Shown here: one piece after another, positions 20,606 through 23,600 of the stretch
How the letters are laid out: each line of letters begins with the position of its first letter
Numbering within the stretch: position 1 is the stretch's first letter
DNA from: JBCCFW01 sp039029535
GTDB taxonomy: Bacteria > Acidobacteriota > JBCCFW01
NCBI GenBank assembly: GCA_039029535.1
Contig: JBCCFW010000117.1
Coordinates: 1-23,600, forward strand
Direction of reading: 5' to 3'
DNA length: 23,600 nt
The notes under the pieces: generated by a model
What the model saw: only the letters and a program-made list of their open reading frames with translations
Databases searched by the model: none
What the model was told of the DNA's origin: nothing
Made by a program: the position numbers and the translations under genes

Positions 20606-23266
20606 TCACCAGCAGAAGAGGTCGGTCAGGGCACCGCTGCCGACGAGGGTCACCTCGAGCTTGCGGACGTCACAGGCCCCCAGCGGCAGGGCCTGCCAGG
20701 AGTTGTTGCCCACCGGCGTGATGGCGACCTGAGCCACGCGGTTCCCGTCGCCATCGTAGGCGACGACGGTGCCGCCAAACTCGGTGCTGTCGATGTCGAG
20801 CAGGCCCACGGCGCTGATCTCCATCGGCTCGTCGAACACGAGCTCGATGAGGCCGCCCGCCACGGCGTCATTGGGCTGGCAGGTGCTGACCTCCGAGATC
20901 ACCAGGACGTCATTGCGAGCCGAGCCGTTGCCGAAGCCCGACCCCGGCGTCAGGAGGTCGACGTCACCACAGGTCGGGAACTCCGAATCGAACGACCGGA
21001 TGTCAGCCGAGCCCGAGATCGTGACCCCGGCGAACTGGGTGGTGACGATCGTGCCGGGGGCCAGGCCGTCGAAGTCGTAGGAGGTGCAGATCGCCTTGCA
21101 GCCGCAGGGGCCGGGGATCACCCGAGTGGGGTTGTCCGGACAGTCGTCGCAGGCGTCACCGGTGCCGTCCCCGTCGGCGTCGGCCTGGTCGGGGTTGGCG
21201 TCGTCGGGGCAGTTGTCACAGGCGTCACCGACCCCGTCGGAGTCGATGTCGTCCTGGAGCGGGTTGCCCACACAAGGGCAATCGTCCTCGTCGTCGGGGA
21301 TGCCGTCGTCGTCCTGGTCGCCGCGGAAGACGTAGGCCGCCCCCCGCTCCGAGTCATTTCCAGCGGATCCGGCGACCACGGTGTCACCCGAGACCGTCAC
21401 CTCGTTTCCGAAGTTGTCGAGCACCATCGCATCACTCGCCGTCAGCTTGGCAACCTCGCTCCACGCACCGGAGCTCGTGCAACTGCGCTGGAACACGTAG
21501 GCCGAGCCGGAGTTCGTACCCGCATCGTCATCGAATTGGGCCCCGATGACGATGGTGTCTCCGTCGATCGACGCGCCGAATCCGAAGCGATCTCCGGCAT
21601 CGCCGTCACTGGCGAGCAGCTTTTGGTCCTCACTCCAAGTTCCGACGGCATCGCGGCTGAAGACGTACGCCGAGCCCGACAGGGAGCCTGCGTCGTCGTC
21701 ACTAATGGCTCCGACCACGGCGGTGGAACCGGACAACCCGACCTTCGAGCCGAAGCCGTCACCCAAGGCCGCATCACTGGCAGTCAGGGTGTCCTCGTGT
21801 CCCCAAGCGCCTGGTGCCCCGATGTCGCGCCCGAAGGCATGAGCGCTGCCAGCGAACAAGCCAGGCTCGTCGAGCCCAGGAGCACCCACGAGCACCGAGT
21901 CTCCGGAGATCGCCACGCTGAGTCCAAACAGCTCAAACGACTGGGGAGTCGGCGCGGCCAATCGCGCTCTCTCCACCCAGAAGGGGGCCGCCGGAGTGCG
22001 CTCGAAGACATAGGCCGTACCCGAGCGCGAGCCGGCCTCGTCGCTCCGCGGCGCACCAGCGACGAACGTGTCGCCGTCGATGGCCACCGAGTAGCCGAAG
22101 GAATCACCACTCTGGATGTCACTCGAGTAGAACTCATCCACGTGCCCCCACTGATTCGGACCAGGCTCATTCCGCTCGAACACGTGAACGGAGCCTGAGG
22201 TGTTCTGAGGGGGAATGCTCTGATCGCTGTCACCGAAGGCCCCGACAACGATGGTGTCACCCGAGATCGCGACGGCGAAGCCGAAGAGGTCGCTGAAGTC
22301 GACGCCAGTTGGATTGAGCTTCAGCCTCAAGCCCCAGTTGTTCGTCCCACCGAGATCCCGCTCGAACACGTAAGCCGAACCAGCGGCCGATCCGCCGGTG
22401 TCGTCACCCCGCGCTCCGACCACCAACGTGTCACCGTCGAGCGCGACGGCCGAGCCGAAGAGATCGTTGGGAGCCGCGTCGAAGGCAGTCAGCTTCTTCT
22501 CCTCGGTCCAGGTCGGATCGATGGTCACCGGGTAGACGGCATCGGCGTCGTCCGCCGACAGGCGGATCACCGGCCGCGTCGCGTCACCGCGTAGCTCCAT
22601 GCGGGTCGTCAGCTCGCGACCGGTGGCGTCCCAGGCCACCAGGCCCGCGTAGCGCAGCACGCGTCGCTGGTCGGCGTTCTTCAGCTCCAGCACGTCACCG
22701 GTCAGTGACGGTCGGAGGTTGCCGGCCAGGGCGATGTCGACCACCAGCGGGCCTTCGCCCACCGGCGCCGTGACGACGTCGAAGCCGTGCTCGAGACCGT
22801 CTCGACGGTTGAGGTACCACTCGGTCAGGCCCTCGTGACGGTACTCGGCGCGACGCCCTTCCGCCCGAGGCGGGGTCGTCGAGAGAGCCTGGAGCGCGTC
22901 GGGACGACCCCAGGCCAGGGCCTGCTGGTTGACCTTCCAGCCGTCCTCCGCCGCCCCCTCACGGGGCGTGAGCGTCATGCCCGTCGGGCTCAGCTCGGCC
23001 TGGAAGCGATGCGCCGGGCTCGTGGCGACGAAACGCCCCTCCGACGAGGGACGCAACGCGAGCTGACTCTCTTCGATCTGTGACTGGATCCGGTCACGCG
23101 CCGCTGCATCGAGCGGGATCGACTCCCAACCCGTGTCGGTCGGCGCGGCGCTCACCGAGGACCCGATCCAGGTCATCGTCAAGAGCGCCAGGAACAGTCC
23201 CCTCCCACGCAGCGCGCGTGAGCGCGGGGGACGGGACGCAAAGGTAACGTGGTCGTGTCGACTCAT
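20606..23266 (-). CDS. Large secreted FG-GAP propeller / thrombospondin type 3 repeat protein
   Basis: This encodes 886 residues from the ATG at 23266, with GGAGG 4 nt upstream; the frame is open to 23344 but without such a site. The n-region is long and basic, and signal cleavage is expected near residue 40 (GSSVSA). Residues about 41-265 resemble the N-terminal domain often found before propellers (EHGFDVVTAPVGEGPLVVDIAL ... YPVTIDPTW). Seven FG-GAP blades follow, each of the form D-x-FG-x-x-V-x-x-x-G-D-T-x-x-V-G-A ... SGSAYVFER, enough for a closed seven-bladed propeller. A Cys/Asp-rich block then carries thrombospondin type 3 calcium repeats (23-residue unit, DGxGDACDxCPD). A C-terminal beta domain starting near YDFDGLAPGT ends in FCW. 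No sorting signal or membrane anchor is visible. It is probably a secreted or surface calcium-binding protein; the ligand is unknown. It stands alone, convergent with the proteases. Confidence 0.92.
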   Translation of the reverse strand: MSRHDHVTFASRPPRSRALRGRGLFLALLTMTWIGSSVSAAPTDTGWESIPLDAAARDRIQSQIEESQLALRPSSEGRFVATSPAHRFQAELSPTGMTLTPREGAAEDGWKVNQQALAWGRPDALQALSTTPPRAEGRRAEYRHEGLTEWYLNRRDGLEHGFDVVTAPVGEGPLVVDIALAGNLRPSLTGDVLELKNADQRRVLRYAGLVAWDATGRELTTRMELRGDATRPVIRLSADDADAVYPVTIDPTWTEEKKLTAFDAAPNDLFGSAVALDGDTLVVGARGDDTGGSAAGSAYVFERDLGGTNNWGLRLKLNPTGVDFSDLFGFAVAISGDTIVVGAFGDSDQSIPPQNTSGSVHVFERNEPGPNQWGHVDEFYSSDIQSGDSFGYSVAIDGDTFVAGAPRSDEAGSRSGTAYVFERTPAAPFWVERARLAAPTPQSFELFGLSVAISGDSVLVGAPGLDEPGLFAGSAHAFGRDIGAPGAWGHEDTLTASDAALGDGFGSKVGLSGSTAVVGAISDDDAGSLSGSAYVFSRDAVGTWSEDQKLLASDGDAGDRFGFGASIDGDTIVIGAQFDDDAGTNSGSAYVFQRSCTSSGAWSEVAKLTASDAMVLDNFGNEVTVSGDTVVAGSAGNDSERGAAYVFRGDQDDDGIPDDEDDCPCVGNPLQDDIDSDGVGDACDNCPDDANPDQADADGDGTGDACDDCPDNPTRVIPGPCGCKAICTSYDFDGLAPGTIVTTQFAGVTISGSADIRSFDSEFPTCGDVDLLTPGSGFGNGSARNDVLVISEVSTCQPNDAVAGGLIELVFDEPMEISAVGLLDIDSTEFGGTVVAYDGDGNRVAQVAITPVGNNSWQALPLGACDVRKLEVTLVGSGALTDLFCW

Positions 23267-23365
23267 GAACCCTCCGAGGCGCACCCCGAGGGCTCGAACC
23301 GGTCGCCACCGAAACGAAGCAACGGTGACCGCGTGCCCGGCCACCTGCGTTCCCCTCCAACGTGA

Positions 23366-23394
23366 TCACCAGCCCGAGAGACCGGGCCTGGTGA
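23366..23394 (-). promoter_or_regulatory. Stable hairpin in the leader or promoter region of the FG-GAP gene
   Basis: TCACCAGCCCG (23366-23376) pairs with CGGGCCTGGTGA (23383-23394), with one bulged base and a 6-nt loop. It lies 100 bp upstream of the ATG. No known riboswitch consensus was recognised in 23267-23508, and no convincing promoter hexamers are visible there. That stretch holds no gene I can support. Confidence 0.4.
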
Positions 23395-23508
23395 GCTCCC
23401 TCCAGCGGCGTCCGCTTCGCACCCTCCCAGGGACGCCTGCGTGGCCCGGGCGACATTGCCCGCGGCCGTTTCCAAACGTAGAGGCTCGCCTCCCTCCTGG
23501 CAAGCCGA

Positions 23509-23540
23509 CTCCCCGCGGCCGTGACCTGCGCCGCGGGGAG
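23509..23540. terminator. Candidate terminator hairpin after the right-edge gene
   Basis: A perfect 11-bp inverted repeat (CTCCCCGCGGC and GCCGCGGGGAG) with a 10-nt loop. On the minus strand it begins 10 bp after the TGA of the partial gene at the right edge. There is no U tract. Confidence 0.5.
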
Positions 23541-23549
23541 AGCCTCGAC

Positions 23550-23600
23550 TCAGGCCAGGGTGACGGACTCGTCGAGGTAGACGTCCTGGATGGCGTTGAG
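23550..23600 (-). CDS. C-terminal fragment of an unidentified protein (runs in from the right edge)
   Basis: The minus strand from 23600 reads LNAIQDVYLDESVTLA and then TGA (23552-23550). Sixteen residues are too few to name a family. The case for a real gene end rests on the codon pattern (G or C at nearly every third position) and on the perfect hairpin that starts 10 bp after the stop. Another frame cannot be excluded. Confidence 0.4.
   Translation of the reverse strand, partial: LNAIQDVYLDESVTLA

Noticed and set aside
21120..21310. CRISPR-like or minisatellite repeat
   Set aside because: The 69-bp periodicity is the coding sequence of 23-residue thrombospondin type 3 repeats.
23267..23508. 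Cobalamin or c-di-GMP riboswitch before the FG-GAP gene
   Set aside because: I looked for their conserved cores on the minus strand and did not find them; only a simple hairpin is present.

Overview
This is a GC-rich (about two-thirds G+C by eye) bacterial window. Lipoprotein and periplasmic adaptors, many Sec signal peptides and a MacB-type permease point to a two-membrane (diderm) organism. The secreted HEAT protein, an FG-GAP/thrombospondin-type-3 protein and XRE/STAND/TPR regulators fit lineages such as Planctomycetota, Myxococcota or Acidobacteriota. I cannot place it more precisely. I see no rRNA, tRNA, CRISPR array, transposase or phage gene.

Layout. (1) 1-829: the 5' part of an apbE-like gene with a Fur box over its promoter, followed by fur itself, both on minus. 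(2) 1038-2591: a secreted HEAT-type protein on plus, ending at a GC-rich hairpin shared with a convergent minus unit. (3) 5271-2685 (minus): HTH-TPR regulator, secreted protein and dihydrofolate reductase, chained by 4-bp ATGA/CTGA overlaps; the DHFR appears to start at CTG. (4) 5272-5726: a 455-bp divergent control region with five TCCACA motifs on one strand. (5) 5727-8402: an 891-aa XRE-STAND ATPase-TPR regulator on plus, whose repeat region is clearly poorer in G+C than the rest. (6) 14996-8427 (minus): a probable operon of three different membrane-fusion adaptors, one MacB/FtsX-type permease, a YceI protein and a polytopic membrane protein; no ATPase gene is present. (7) 15207-20514: two tandem secreted M1-like metalloproteases on plus, divergent from the adaptors; an almost perfect 19-bp inverted repeat lies between them. 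(8) 23266-20606 (minus): a large secreted protein with a seven-bladed FG-GAP propeller and calcium-binding repeats. (9) 23600-23550: the 3' end of an unidentified minus-strand gene.

How the parts may work together. The best candidates for something undescribed are the three-adaptor/one-permease export unit facing the tandem M1-like pair, which keeps HEXXH-X18-E but lacks a GAMEN motif, and the pair of divergent TPR regulators around the TCCACA-rich control region. Links between these blocks are inferred from gene order only. Three intergenic or 3'-end hairpins (2637-2670, 20539-20569, 23509-23540) are long and GC-rich without a clear U tract, so they are only candidate terminators.
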